A stretch of 64,000 nucleotides of DNA from Ulva prolifera (taxonomy: Eukaryota > Chlorophyta > Ulvophyceae > Ulvales > Ulvaceae): positions 3,282,022 to 3,346,021 of the forward strand of contig CM041202.1 of the NCBI GenBank assembly GCA_023078555.1. The letters run 5' to 3'. The position numbers and the translations under genes are program-made. Under the pieces are notes generated by a model, which had not been told where the DNA came from, ran no database searches, and saw only the letters and a list, made by a program, of their open reading frames with translations. Shown here one piece after another: positions 13,875 to 25,280 of this stretch (its first letter is position 1; every line of letters starts with the position of its first letter).

Positions 13875-16846
13875 ATGCGATGCTCACAAGGTGTTCCAAA
13901 TGCAGGTGAGCCGGGGCCAGCAGCAGGGCCTGCTGTACCGCCAGGGCTTCAGTTGTTGGCAGGGCCATTCACCGTCCTCCTCGGAGCCACCGTCCAAGCC
14001 GCTGCCATCACCCATGCCGTGGTGACCACCCAGCCGCCCGCAGCCGCCACGCCAACGCTGCCGGGCCGTCTCAAGCTGCAGCCCAACAGGATCGGCGGAC
14101 TCCTGGACATCTCGGACACCACGTTCCGCTGGCCCGGTGCGTTCTGGCCCGTGGATCTGGGATCAACGCAGTCGGTGATCACTCGAATCATTGCGCGTGT
14201 TTGTGCGGGGGGCGGTACATCGCTCTGCCTCCCCGGTGCGTCGCACTGCACGTGCGCATGCATGCAAGGACATGCACAGCCACCCGCGCAGTGGAGGCCG
14301 AGCGATGCCCTTGCGGGTCTGCAGTGGCTCTGCCCTGGTTTGGGTGTACTTCCTGTGTCCGTTCTACGTGCCGCGATGGTAGCACTTGCTTTGAGATGTC
14401 GGGCATGCTCACTTTACACCTGGCGAGGAGGGAGTCGTGTGTGGACAAATTCCAGGTCATGTAGAGAGAGCATGCATGCCATCATGACGTGCCGACGTAG
14501 CTTCACATGGATGTGCCGTGGCCGGGCAGCACACGCACCTGCCGGATGATAGAAAAAAATAACCTGGATGTAGCTGACGCCACGGCCTCACCAGCCAGGT
14601 GCCGCGGCAGCGGCCGCCCTGACGCACCCAGAACCGCGGGCACGGGGCCAGCCTCCCGCACCCCGCGGCACAGTCACAGCCGACACGTGGCAGCATGCAT
14701 GCAGGCGAGGGCTGCTGCACCATCCCCATCTTGTCCCTGCCGCCGGCGCCGTGGGCCCGGCTGCGGCACTGCTGCTCGATACACATGCGGCACGTCACCT
14801 TCGTCGGCAGCTTCCACCTTCAGATCACCGATCCCCACGTGTGGCTGGTCATGGAGGACTGCACCGCCGAGGGCGCGTTCGGCCTCTCGGTTGCCGGGGC
14901 GGAGGACGTCGCCGCGCAGCCTCCTCCGCCTCCTGCCGATTTCCCGGACAGAGTCACCTGCCGCAGGGTGAACTTTGGGAGCTGCTCCGGCATAGACTTC
15001 GCGAATGGCGCCCGCGGCAGCCTGCAGGACTGCCTCATCGTGCTCAGCGCAGGCGCCACCATCCAGGTGCGGCGGGCCCCCTCGAACCCCCCTGGTGAAC
15101 CCCCCTGCGAGCCGCAGCAGCCGCGCCCTTGCACAACATTGCCCGCATTGGGCCCTGCGCAGGGACCCGGCTTGCATGCAGCACCGCCGTGCGGCGCCCG
15201 CATGAGTGAGCGGAACCCCTGCAACCACCCGCACTGCAGGACACCGTCTATGTGCACATCACCGCACCCCTGGCATTGCTGCGCATGCATGCGTCTGGCC
15301 CATCCAGTGAGCAAGGCACCACACGCGTGAAGGTGTCCAACAAGTCCGAGGTGAGCTTCACTGGCTGCACCATCCGCGGCGGCGGCCTCGATGCCTCCCC
15401 CGAAGCAGAGGTGTCTATCAGCGAGTCCACCCTGGACTGCGATGGCGAATACGGCATCCGTGCCATCGGGGCAATCATCGAACTCACCACCTCTGCCATC
15501 ACCGCCAATTCGCTCAGCGGGTGCGCCGTCACGTTGCAACGCGCCACTGGAAACATCAGCGAGAGCCACCTCACAGCCGCGACCGGCGTCCACGCCAGCA
15601 GCAACTCCAGGCTGCAGCTGTGGCAAAGCCAGGTGCAGGCGCGTGAGTACGCCGTCCTGGCACGCAACTCCTACGTCCGCATCTTCAACGACTGCTCCCT
15701 TATGGCGGCCGAGCACGCCGCGGTCGCCGCGCTGGAGGGAAGCCTGCTGGTGGTCCGCGACAGCGAGCTGCGCTGTGCTGGGCGTGCTGTGGTTCTCGCC
15801 GCGTGCAGTGTCGCCGTCGCCGCGCACAACACCATGCATGCGCCCACTGGCCCCCGCAGCTCCGCCTTTGTGCTGAACCGCATCGAGTTTGGCAGCGCGA
15901 TCAACGGCAATCGAGTGCTCGGCGATGCGGCGCACACCGTGGAGTTCGTGTACTCTGATTGGCACGACGCAGAGGCGATGGCGAGAGAAGGCGGCCCCCT
16001 GACGCACAGGCACCTGGACAAATGTGATGTCCCGCGGGAGAGGTGTGCTGCGTACGGCTTCGAGGACCTGCGGGCGGAGGTGCCCGACATGCAGGACAAG
16101 GCGCTGTGGCTGCGCACCCACGGCGTGAGAGAAGGCGCTTTCATCTCCAACTGCATGAGGCTCCCGGCGCTTGCGGGGGAGGTGGTGCAGATCGCAGGCT
16201 GCTGCGCAGCGCGCGCGATGCAGCAGTGCCTGCAGCGCCTGTGGCATGCCCTCCGCGAATGCGTGGAGGGCATGGCCAACTGTGTTGAGGGGCATCATGC
16301 GTGGCTGCGAGCCGCCTTTGCGCGTGCCTGCGCTGTCGAGGTGTGTGCCGCGTGCTCCCTTCACCTGCATGCATGCATCATGGTGCAGCGCGCCACGCAG
16401 CCCCGCTGCGCCGAGGTGGTAGCGCGGCTTGGGCCCAATGGGGCACATGAGGAGGCCTGGTCGGCCGCTCGTGTTGCGGAGGCGCCAGGGGGATTGCCGA
16501 CTGCTTGAAGAAGAATCGCGGCTATATGAATGCTGCGCTTCTGCAAGGTGGGCATGTGGGGAGTCCGCGCACCTGCCTTGCTGATGAGGGCAGCTGTGTG
16601 GTGCAGGTCGGCAACCCTGAGAAGGCGCTGGCCATCACGCTGGCGTTGGTTCTGGCGGCAGCATTTGCTCTTGTCGAGGGCACGTCACCGCTCTCGGTGA
16701 CGCCGGCGGTGTTTGCACTTGCCGCGGCGAGTGTTACGCGGGCGATGCACACGCGGAACCTCCAAGAAGTCAACGCGGCGCCTGAGGATGTGCTCCTGGA
16801 GAACAATGGCCATGGCCACGTCCTGGTGGCTGGACAGTGGCGGTGA
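13875..16846 (+). CDS. Right-handed beta-helix (PbH1-repeat) protein with C-terminal hydrophobic region
   Basis: The four-exon model keeps phase throughout: 13875-14136, 14705-15066, 15240-16181 and 16607-16846, giving 601 residues. The centre is a parallel beta-helix: successive short strands with turns, such as VSFTGCTIRGGG, VSISESTLDCDGEYGIRA, GNISESHLTAATGVHASSNS and LLVVRDSELRC. This is the pectate-lyase-like fold often used for polysaccharide binding or cleavage. No catalytic Asp/Arg set of pectate lyases could be assigned, so an enzyme role is not claimed. The last exon encodes a hydrophobic stretch (ALAITLALVLAAAFALVEG) and a second weaker one, suggesting a membrane anchor. The first exon is the least certain: the ATG at 13875 is one option, and an acceptor lies just downstream at 13905. 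The exon ending 16181 could also read through to a stop at 16508 if the last intron is retained. Confidence 0.7.
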
Positions 16847-18830
16847 CACCTTCGGAGCAGGCAGCGTCCGGGGAGACATTGTGGGGTACCACAAGCTCTT
16901 GTCGCTCATGAACACTACGACGATCGAAGAGCGCAGCTGCTGAGCGGGAGAGAAGGAAAGGCCCCGCCGGGCGTGGCCACCGGCCACTCAGCCCAGCACA
17001 TCTGCGTGTAGTGCATCAAGTGATGTGATCACGTGTTTCCACATCGTGTTTCTACATCGTGTTTCCACATCGTACAAACGATATGATATGCTGCTCAACA
17101 AGCGTCCGGGCGGTTCTGTGGGAGCTTTTACAATGAATGTCATGTGTGATCTGGAGCCCAGTGTCAAAGAGTCACTCCATCGTGTGTAACTGCAAATGAG
17201 AAACAAACGGTTACCGAAACTGGCTCTGTGACAGAAGCAAGAGGGCTACAGCTTTAGAGCGTGTAGACGCGTCCAGACGTGCGGTGGGGCAGGCAGGGGG
17301 TGTACAGATCCCACACGCACACTGAAGCGCAACAGAACCAACACAAACACCAGCTCCAACTCCACGCCTCACCCTTTCAGCCGTCGGCCTCCGAAGCCGA
17401 CGGAGAGTCGTTGCCGCAAGGGCGGACAAATCACTGCCCCTTGAGAGTCACAGTACCAGCCAGCTGCGCAGTCAGACGCAGCAGCAGGCTTAGCAGGGCT
17501 GCGGGGGGATGCAAGCGGCGACGCGCCCGCACCCGAGGCGGCTTCGATTGAGTGGCCACCATGCATGTGCACATCAGATGCAAGCCCCGCTGCGGCCTCA
17601 CCACAGACCGGCAGCGCCACGCCGTAGGCCGCGTCTAGGGCCCCCGCCGTTGTCGGGTTGCCCGGCCTCATCATATAGAACAACTCCAACTACCTTGGTT
17701 CAGTTTCTGGACGCCATACGGCAGCCTGTGGCCTGATGGAGCAGCGTCAATCACGATTGAATCAGCACACACGACCTGCCAATTGCCACACAGCTCTGGA
17801 ACCGCTGCACGGCGACCCGATGCTGTTCCCTGCGCCTGGGCCGGCTGCGGGGCAGCACTGGGTACAGCAATGGCACGGCCAAGCGGGTGCGGGACAGCAG
17901 CGGCGGACACGGCAGCGCTGCTGGACAGCAGCATCCGCCGGGAAGGCACCTCGGGGCGCCGCTCAGGGCCCGGGTATGTGCCGCACATGCATGGACGACA
18001 TGCGCACACACTCGTAGCAGGCTTGGACGGGTTGGTGGACGTGTGTTGGACGTTGAGTGCTTGCGGTGGTTCAGGTTGCTGGTGTCGCGGTGCTGCCCGC
18101 CTTGTCGCCTTCATCCTTGTACCATTCGTAGCAGCATTGGGCTGGATCAGTGGTCGTGTTCTTTGGTGATGCTCGCTGCTTTCGCCGTGCTGCCCGCCAC
18201 GCCGCCTTTGCCCCTATGCAATTGTGTGTTGGTGTGATTTCAGTGATCATGGACAGCTCCGGAACAGCACACTGACGCAGCACAACTTGAACGCACCCAT
18301 CGTACGGTGTTACAATCCTTGAGGACGGTTCAGAGAGGCAGGTAGCACTGCAGGACATGAGACTGGGGCACCACCCATGGTGCTGCGTGACACCACGGTA
18401 CCATACAGGGTAAGCTGTGGGGTTTGCGCGTTGTTTGCAGCTGTTGGTTGCGGCTGTGGCGGGGTGCGTCGGGCAGGTCGGTGGTTGTGTCCTTGCGATG
18501 CTCGCTGCTCCCGCTGCTTTTGCAGTACTGCATGCCTCGTTGCTTTAATCCCTGTAACGCCATTGGGGTGTGCTCCTGTGGGCATTTCACGCCTGTGCCC
18601 GAGGCACAAACTGCGTCACTACATTGCATGATCATGACTACAGTCTTGTTAAACAGACGAAAGGTTGTGACCACCTGTTTTGTGTGAGGAAGAGTTACAA
18701 GGACAGAAACGGCGGAGAGGTTGCATCGCTCAGACACGAGAGGTGACTGGTGACTGGTGACTGGTCTCGATATGAGCTGTGGTGGCTGTTCGTTACATGG
18801 ACAAGTTGGAAGGGCCAGAGAGGTCTGCGT
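16847..18830. other. Spacer with GC-rich, unrecognised reading frames
   Basis: Minus-strand open frames at 17690-17369 and 18114-17671 are GC-rich and could be exons. The first is cysteine-bearing (CAAGWYCDSQGAVICPP). Neither matches a family I know and I could not place splice sites, so no gene is called. Short tandem repeats occur: three copies of a 13-base CATCGTGTTTCYA unit near 17045-17085, and three 7-base GGTGACT units at about 18742-18765. A sequence with GCGGTGCTGCCCGCC at about 18086 recurs in the 28.3 and 30.1 kb repeats. Confidence 0.4.
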
Positions 18831-18834
18831 AGCT

Positions 18835-18915
18835 GTGTGTGTGAACAATGATTCAGAAGAAAATCCTCTGCTGTATTTGTCCACGCCCGTTCTACTCTGC
18901 TGTAACATGACTGTG
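18835..18915 (+). repeat. Short dispersed SINE-like repeat, copy C
   Basis: This stretch (GATTCAGAAGAAAATCCTCT ... CCCGTTCTACTCTGCTGTAA) resembles the better-preserved copies at 32838-32928 and 31301-31205. Shared blocks are the GATTC start, TTTGTC, CCCGTT and CTCTGCTGT. It is more diverged and I could not define a convincing target duplication. Confidence 0.55.
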
Positions 18916-19129
18916 GTCATGGTCTCGAGACGAGACTCTTATATTGTGTTTGCCTGTACCTGTTGGCACATCTGTAACTACTGATCTCCGTTTGATACCG
19001 AGATGGAATCACATCTCATCTCTGATTAGGGCAAACCCTCGATCTCGTGTGATTTGTGAAAGTACTGAAAGCTTGGCAAACGTGATGCAAGTGACCTCAA
19101 ACAGAACTCAGAGCAGGGCATGGCTGTGA

Positions 19130-19205
19130 GGTCATGTAAACCTGACTTAACTGAGTCGTATCCTGAACAGGGCATTGACAACTCCAAGTTGACAGGACAT
19201 GCTGA
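19130..19205 (+). repeat. Dispersed repeat family 2, copy at 19.1 kb
   Basis: The core GTAAACCTGACTTAACTGAG ... GTATCCTGAACAGGGCATTG ... CAACTCC matches copies at about 30.0 kb and 34.9 kb, both on the other strand. Read in one frame the copies give related peptides (KPDLTESYPEQGIDN here; KPEFTEPYP and STEPYPEEDIDNFE-stop elsewhere). This suggests dispersed fragments of the 3' end of a coding sequence. A C32 run follows at 19225-19256. Confidence 0.65.
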
Positions 19206-19223
19206 AGGGAAACGCCTGGAAAT

Positions 19224-19224
<1 letters not shown>

Positions 19225-19256
<32 letters not shown>
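19225..19256. repeat. C32 homopolymer
   Basis: Pure run of 32 C immediately downstream of the family 2 repeat. It resembles the C/G runs at 3481, 6642 and 29249. Confidence 0.95.
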
Positions 19257-19449
19257 AGACGACCGTACGCAACTCCGGCCTCCTCCTGTGAAGCGAGGTG
19301 GTCGCTTCGTTCCCAACCAAAGCGCACGCAGAGTCGGACTGACTACCTCCTGAATTCAGCTGAAAAGGTCGTGGGTTGCTGTCATGATAAGGCAGCTCCT
19401 GTTCTTCCCTTCGTGGTGCGCGTTTGGCGGGGCCTGATTTACATGTTGA

Positions 19450-19457
19450 CCTGGCAG
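19450..19457. repeat. Left target-site duplication of the hAT element (CCTGGCAG)
   Basis: Identical to 20586-20593 on the other side of the element; 8 bases, as made by hAT transposases. Confidence 0.88.
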
Positions 19458-20585
19458 TAGGGCTGTAAATTTAACATCTGGGGGCATGATTTAACGTTAA
19501 TTAACAAAGCTAAAGTAAAATAAAAGTAAAATAGGCTAAAAAATCTTTACTTTAAACGTGTTTTAAACTAGTGTTTTCCTGCTTTACCCGTAAAACTGTT
19601 AAACATGTCGAGGAGGCAGTTTCGGCCAATTGCACGGAACAAACACGGCACAAACACGTCCACAGCCACCTAGGTACACCTATTGCACCGCCTATCAATT
19701 ATCTGCGTCTCCTGAGCAACTTGACGACGATGGAGATGCTCCTAGGCTGTCAGACTGTAGGCCACATGCTAGTGCACCCTCGTTCTGGCACACCAGATCC
19801 AGGAGAGTCTTCCTCATACAGTTCATCAACAATGCCAAGCAGATGTTCAAAACATCGAATTACGTCAATAGCTGCATCATTATCGCCTAGGTGATGGAGG
19901 TTGATTTTGGTGTACTAAGTCGTTGCCAGCGTACTGTTTTTCATTGACCTTCTCTTGGAGGTCGAGTTGTTCAGAAGTATATTCCACAGCCTCTCCACAG
20001 TTGCACAGCAGGGCTTCGCAGACATCATTTCGATGGCAGCCTCTCTCGAGCTCGGCAAACTTTTCAACACCACGAGACACAACATCAGTCGCAGCTGGCT
20101 TTTTGCACAGATTGGAGCCACCTATATCTGCCGAATCAGCCAGATTTGCCTCACCGCGGAACTTTCAGTCTCTTGCAGAGATTCAGCAGGACGTTTGTCT
20201 TGTGCCATGTCTGGAAGTGGCTCACTGCCAAATCAATGACAGGTGCACACGGGCTACGGAAACTGGCTCCCACAGCATGAGCAAGCGCATAGCGACACGG
20301 GTTTAAGTACTGGGAGCCAGCAACAGGTTTGCTGCGAGGTATATCATGACCACCGTGCTTTGTTAGTGATGTTTGTCCTATGACGTCAGTCAAAGCCATC
20401 AGAATACAACCCTTTTTGGCTTCAACTTTGATTTTAAAGCACCCTTAAAGGTAAAATGCGTTAAAGTAAAATAAAAGTAAAATGACCCCTTTAAAGCCTC
20501 GAAATCGTTTTAACGTTAAAATTGTAAAGTAAAATAGCATTTTAAAGTACGTTAAAATGGGGGTAAAGTTAAATTTACAGCTCTA
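19458..20585. mobile_element. hAT-superfamily DNA transposon, short and decayed or non-autonomous
   Basis: The 1128-base element has terminal inverted repeats: TAGGGCTGTAAATTTAAC at the left end, and the complement of TAGAGCTGTAAATTTAAC at the right (one mismatch in 18). It is flanked by a perfect 8-base direct repeat, CCTGGCAG, at 19450-19457 and 20586-20593. An 8-bp duplication and TAGGGCTGTAAA-type ends are typical of hAT elements. The subterminal regions carry many AAAGTAAAATAAAAGTAAAAT repeats in both orientations, as hAT transposase-binding regions do. Inside, minus-strand frames (for example one containing CHRNDVCEALLCNCGEAVEY) may be relics of transposase, but no complete frame or catalytic region is visible. 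With identical target duplications the insertion looks fairly recent. Confidence 0.88.
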
Positions 20586-20593
20586 CCTGGCAG
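20586..20593. repeat. Right target-site duplication of the hAT element (CCTGGCAG)
   Basis: Identical to 19450-19457; together they define the insertion point. Confidence 0.88.
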
Positions 20594-21590
20594 TTACCTG
20601 CCTCTCCGAAGTTGTCCTCTTCACATTGCACAGCACGCGCTCCATCAGTGCGGAGAACTGTAGGAAGAAATCATAGAGGCTACTTGAGTGCATGATGGAC
20701 AATGGTTCAGAAGGTTGTGATCTGCGCAGCTACAGCTATGCTGGCTGAGTCGGCCAGTGCGGGCTCTGCTCGCACTCGGCTCGCATGCGGGTGCGCATTT
20801 CGATCAAGATCTTGGTGAGCACGAATGTCTTCCTGGCCGATGACAAAATTGCGGAGACAATGCATTGCAATGTGTCCCACACCGTCAATTGTCCGTTGCC
20901 AGCTGCAATCTGCTTGTGTCGACGTGGTGGCATGCGCGGGATGCACATATACAGCAAGCGTCATGCAGGGGCTAATTGACGTGGACATTCTTTGGCATAT
21001 ACGGTAGTCCATCGTCTCAAGCCGGAGCATTGAAACAGCTGCTGACGTGCACTGAGCTCGCGTTGTGGGTTGCAGCAGAGCAACGTCCCGGAACATATCA
21101 GACCGATCGAGCAAGTGACACGCTGAGACCAGCTTACGACCTGGTGTGGCGCTAGCAGTCTGACGACCCCAGAGAGGTCCTCGAGCTCTATCACAAAGGT
21201 GAGCCTAACTTGTTGCGCGTCCGACGAGTGAGTGACAGACATGCACATGTTGTATCGGCACCGCTATGTCAAGGCTGTGCTGCTGTGTCAAATCTGCAAA
21301 CCCCTCGACATCTTGCGTGGACTGCGGTGTACTCTGCTTCGTTCGTGAAGTGCTTTCGCCAAGCGCATAGCTGCCTTGCACCGTGCATGCTCGCATACCG
21401 AACAGGTGAGCATGATGTGCCAGAGCTCCGTAGCATCGCGGAGGTGAGTATCTCAAGATACGCATGACGTTGAAATCGCGATCGCACGATCCTTCCGCGC
21501 GACTGCATGGCCATGCAACTGCAAAATATGTCCACTTTTTTTAAGCCACGGAAGAAGGCCTAGGCCGGCGCAGGGACTTCCGGTACCCAT
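20594..21590. other. Gene-free stretch
   Basis: Only short overlapping frames on both strands, none with family similarity or credible splice pairing. I see no gene here. Confidence 0.55.
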
Positions 21591-21665
21591 AGACATGCAA
21601 CATCCCTCTCTGCCTTTACTCTTGTGACTCACAAGAACAAACGCAGAGAGGGAGGTAGCATGTCT
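21591..21665. repeat. Hairpin with 23-base arms
   Basis: AGACATGCAACATCCCTCTCTGC (21591-21613) pairs with GCAGAGAGGGAGGTAGCATGTCT (21643-21665), 21 of 23 positions matching. The interior contains a smaller CTTGTG/CACAAG stem. A separate perfect stem (GTGTCACAA-G-TTGTGACAC) follows at about 21669-21687. It lies about 270 bases upstream of the gene starting at 21933 and could be a small-RNA precursor, a decayed MITE or an mRNA leader structure. Confidence 0.65.
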
Positions 21666-21932
21666 ACGTGTCACAAGTTGTGACACATAGGCATGCCTCT
21701 AGATGCAGACAGATCCCGAGCTACGCCCTCCTTCGTCCCAGGCTTCATCATCCCAGGCTACCCGTCAGTGCTCCACCAAATTCCACAAACCTGCTCAATC
21801 GATCTCAGCCGCCACGCCTCAAGCCGAACTTGTGCACCCAACATGATGCATGTAGTCACCTCGTCCCCCAAGCACACACCGTCTACTCACCGTGTGCTCG
21901 CACCGTCTGTAAATGCCCACACATGCAGAACA

Positions 21933-23742
21933 ATGACCCCCCCCGCGATCGCAAGACCCGCCACCGGCCCGGCAGCGCTCCCCCGCCCCGGCGCCCCCCG
22001 CCGCCGCACCGCCGCCCACGCGCTCGACCTCCGTGACTTCCGCCTCCCCCCCTGGACCAACCTGCCCCTCCCGACCATCGCCGCCATGCGCGAGCTCTTC
22101 GGCGAGGAGCTCCCGGATGACATCAAGACCACCGCCGCGGCCCCCCCCAACCCCGTGCTCACCCCTATGGCCTTCACCACCACCTACGACGAGGGCTTCT
22201 GTGGCCACTTCTCCATCCCCGGCGGCGGCGGCGCCGCGGCCCGCTTCGACGACGTCCTCGAGCAGCCAGAGGCGCTCTCGTTCATTCGGGAGCACCTGGA
22301 GTTCCGGCCGCTGAACTACCGATCCCCGCCGGGCACCGACGCCGACGAGATCGTGCTCTTCCTGCCGGGCCTCAACACGCTGCACATGCGCAAGGCCGGG
22401 TGGTGGGAGGAGACGACGACGCCGCAGCGGCTCGTGCACTACGCCGGGGTGCGCCCCCCTGGCCACATGGGCATGCATGCGTGCATGCGCGGCCTGTGCT
22501 GGTGAACTCACGGTGCCCTGCTGCACGCCCCGGGGGGCTGAGGCCGCCTGCAGGCTGAGCTGCGCGTCTACTCGTGCCACGGCCCACTGCCTACTTGGCC
22601 TGGCCGTTACAGCCCGGTTCTTTGTGCACGCTGACCCGCCCGCCCAAAGTGCCAACCCTCTGCTTGTACTGTATTGATGCCTGAAGCAGCTCACACGAGC
22701 GGGGGCCATGGCATCACAGCGAGATAGGCATCACCGCATCACAATCAGGCACGCTCCGCCCGCATCCCTATCAAGGCGGCGTGCGCTCACCGCAGAGCCT
22801 GATCAGCCCACGCCTGAGAGGCCGTCTGCGCTACAGGTGATCCAGCGGCCGATGGCGCAGATGCACCTCGGCACTGACATGGACCAGGGCGACGCGACGC
22901 TGCGGCTGTCCCTCCCCGCGCGCGACTTTCTCCACGCCAACCGCGAGACCCTGACGGCCGGCGGCATCATGCCGATCATCGACGGCGACCGCGCGACGTT
23001 CCCGGCGCGGCAGCGCGACCGCATGGAGGGCGCGCTCACCCGCCTCGGCCTCGCGCGGCCCCTCCTGCAGGCCCACCTCGTGAAGCTGCTGCGCCGCAAC
23101 GAGACGGAGCGCCAGCCGCTCGTGCTGATGCCGTACAGCCGCTCCAGCGCCGAGCTCTCCGGCGCGCTGCAGATGTACATCGACGGCTACGTGAAGGAGC
23201 ACGGCGGCCGCCCCTCGGACTCGCGCCGCGAGGTCCAGGACCTGCTGCGCGAGTACGTGACCGTGTTCTCGTTCGGAAACGCGAGCCGGAGCTGGCCGGA
23301 CGGCCCCGCGTACGTCCACATGTCCGGGCTGAGTGACCGGCGGGAGGGCGGCACGGACCCGCTGACGCAGGAGCAGGGGGTGTCTGTGCGCGCGCCGGAG
23401 GGGGCCGGCGCGGACGCCGTCTTCCTGCACCCGGACGGCCTGTTCTCAGGGTTCGACGCGCACAACTTCGGCGCGTCGGGCGTGTCGAACCTGCGGATCA
23501 TCATGAACATGAACGGCTGCGTGACGCTGCGGGACGTGTGGCAGGCGGCGCGGGCGGGGCCGCTGCGTATGCCGTCGTACCGCGAGACGGCGGCGGGGGT
23601 GGAGCTGTGCAACGGCAAGCATTGGCTGTGGGAGCCCGACAATGCATGGCGCGGCGTGCAGCTGATGCCCCCTGACGAAGCGCGCGAGATCTTGGGGGAT
23701 GCCTGGACTGTGCCGGCGCCCGACATGCGGGCCGCCGAGTGA
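21933..23742 (+). CDS. Unrecognised two-exon protein, paralogue A of an inverted pair
   Basis: Exon 1 is 21933-22448 (start MTPPAIARP) and exon 2 is 22837-23742; the junction is phase 0 (HYAG|VIQRPMAQ) and the product is 473 residues. I do not recognise the family. Visible features: a Pro/Arg-rich amino end that could be a transit peptide; the block MAFTTTYDEGFCGHF; a hydrophobic strand with a glycine turn (IVLFLPGLNTLHM); QRPMAQMHLGTDMDQGD; the strand LVLMPYSRSSAELSGAL; and an Asp/His-containing block (FSGFDAHNFG). The order strand-Gly-Leu, strand-Ser, then Asp/His loosely recalls an alpha/beta hydrolase, but no canonical GxSxG elbow is present, so this is conjecture. A second copy with the same intron position lies on the other strand at 42764-40951, which strongly supports a real gene. 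Confidence 0.82.
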
Positions 23743-25280
23743 ATTGCGGGCCAGGTACGCGGGCGGCATTGCGAACAGACTGCAGGATACAAGATAAGGT
23801 CGGCTTTCGGCTTGTAGAACCTGGAGTGAATCACTGTGTGGGAACCTGCATTGTAGAGTGTGATGCATGCAGCGCATGCTTGAAGTATTTATAGGGGCAT
23901 TCAGTGTAGCATCGTTGCCTGCGTCCGGGCGTGTATAGACGCCCTTCGGAAGCAATGGCGCTGCCCCCACACCGGTCGCAGCTCTCTCGATCAGGGAGCG
24001 CTCTGCACCGCCCACGGAGTGGGAGGCCGGTAGAGCCACTGCAGGCATCAGAAGTGGGCGTCGATCAGGCAGGCCAGCCAGGTGTACAGTAGCGGAGCTG
24101 CAGTGGAAAGCAGCTACTCAACGACTGCACAATAGGTATGAGCAGGCAGGCTTGTGGCTGCAAGTTGAAGCGTGTGCAACCGTCGTCTGGGCAGCCTAGA
24201 CCAGCGCTACAGATGCTTGTGGGCCCGCAGACAAAACCACAGCGATCATGGTGTTGAGATGAACACGAGCACACATTGGAGCAGGACGCCTACTGTACAA
24301 AATGGCTCGACCTCTGAGCACAGGGTGCACGCTGCTGGGTTCGAGTCGGGTGGCCCAGGTGGCCCGGGTTCCTTCCTCTGCGGCCTTGAGGTGACGAGTC
24401 ACTGCACCATCACAGGTGGCTCAGGCCAGAGGCAGCTCTGGAGCATGGACCCGCAGGCTCAGGTGGTAGCTGAAGCAGAGTCTCAGCCCATGTCAGCTTC
24501 GTTACGCGCTCATGAAGCCGAGGGCGGCGGCTGCCGTGTGCTCGGCCAACACCACAAGTCGCCTCCTGGCGAGGCCTCGGCCGTTTTGCAAGTATCCGTC
24601 AATGCACATTTATGAATCAGTGGGCGTCAGAGACGTTCTGTGTTCAATTTCAAGCAGATCAGCTGGCTTGCAGTTGTTACACCACCACGATGCACGCCAG
24701 TCCACGAGGCTACACCCCCTGCCTCCGCATGCATGTATGACTCACGTTCTGCTGCAGTGTTCAAGGATCTCAGCGCCTGTGCGTTCGTGCCTCCTTTGTA
24801 TGAATGTTGCAAGCGCATGAGGATTGTGAGCACGTGCTTGAGCTGTCTTGACGTAACAAATGCAGCTCTGCCCATGAGCATGCGGTCCCAAGTCGCCAGC
24901 TGGCGTGATTTCCACGCATCGTCTCTCGGCGTTCGACAGTGTGAGCGCCTGGTGTCTGTAGAGCAAGTGCTGTCCAGTTTCCGAAATCCATGCACCTGGA
25001 GCGCGTGTGGTGTTTCCACCGTCGCCCAGTCATGTCCACCCCTGAACCTCCCTGCTTGGACGTCGCCCCACTGCTCCTAGAAACCGCGCTGCCTCTGGAC
25101 GGCCGCATACATCAACAACGCCTGCATGCACACCACCGCTCCTCACCATGACAGCGGTGGCTTGGGTGGCCTGCACGCCTGTTGCCATGGCATCCGCGCT
25201 TCCTGTGGTGCACATCTGGCTCTCCGCCTTTTATCGCTGTAGCGCGCCAGCACTCCTGCCTGCCGTTCCGGCGGCAGAAC
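23743..25280. other. Spacer, possibly holding 3' exons of the kinase-like gene
   Basis: A minus-strand frame around 24960-24830 reads SRQLATWDRMLMGRAAFVTS and could be a further exon of the kinase-like gene to its right. Splice sites were not fixed. Otherwise nothing is recognised. Confidence 0.35.

Noticed and set aside
14820-16448. 542-codon open frame on the minus strand
   Set aside because: It lies antisense to the beta-helix gene, whose plus-strand exons have repeat structure and consistent splice phase; the long frame is a by-product of GC-rich codons.
19571-20306. Host gene within the hAT element
   Set aside because: Frames lie wholly between the terminal repeats and are short and conflicting; better explained as transposon interior.
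21933-23742. Calling the paralogue pair lipases from the LVLMPYSRS strand
   Set aside because: No GxSxG elbow and no clear triad order; the resemblance is too weak for a function call.
24331-24345. tRNA-like B box (GGGTTCGAGTCGG)
   Set aside because: The T-arm stem does not pair (position 52-62 mismatch) and no A box, D arm or acceptor stem can be folded around it.
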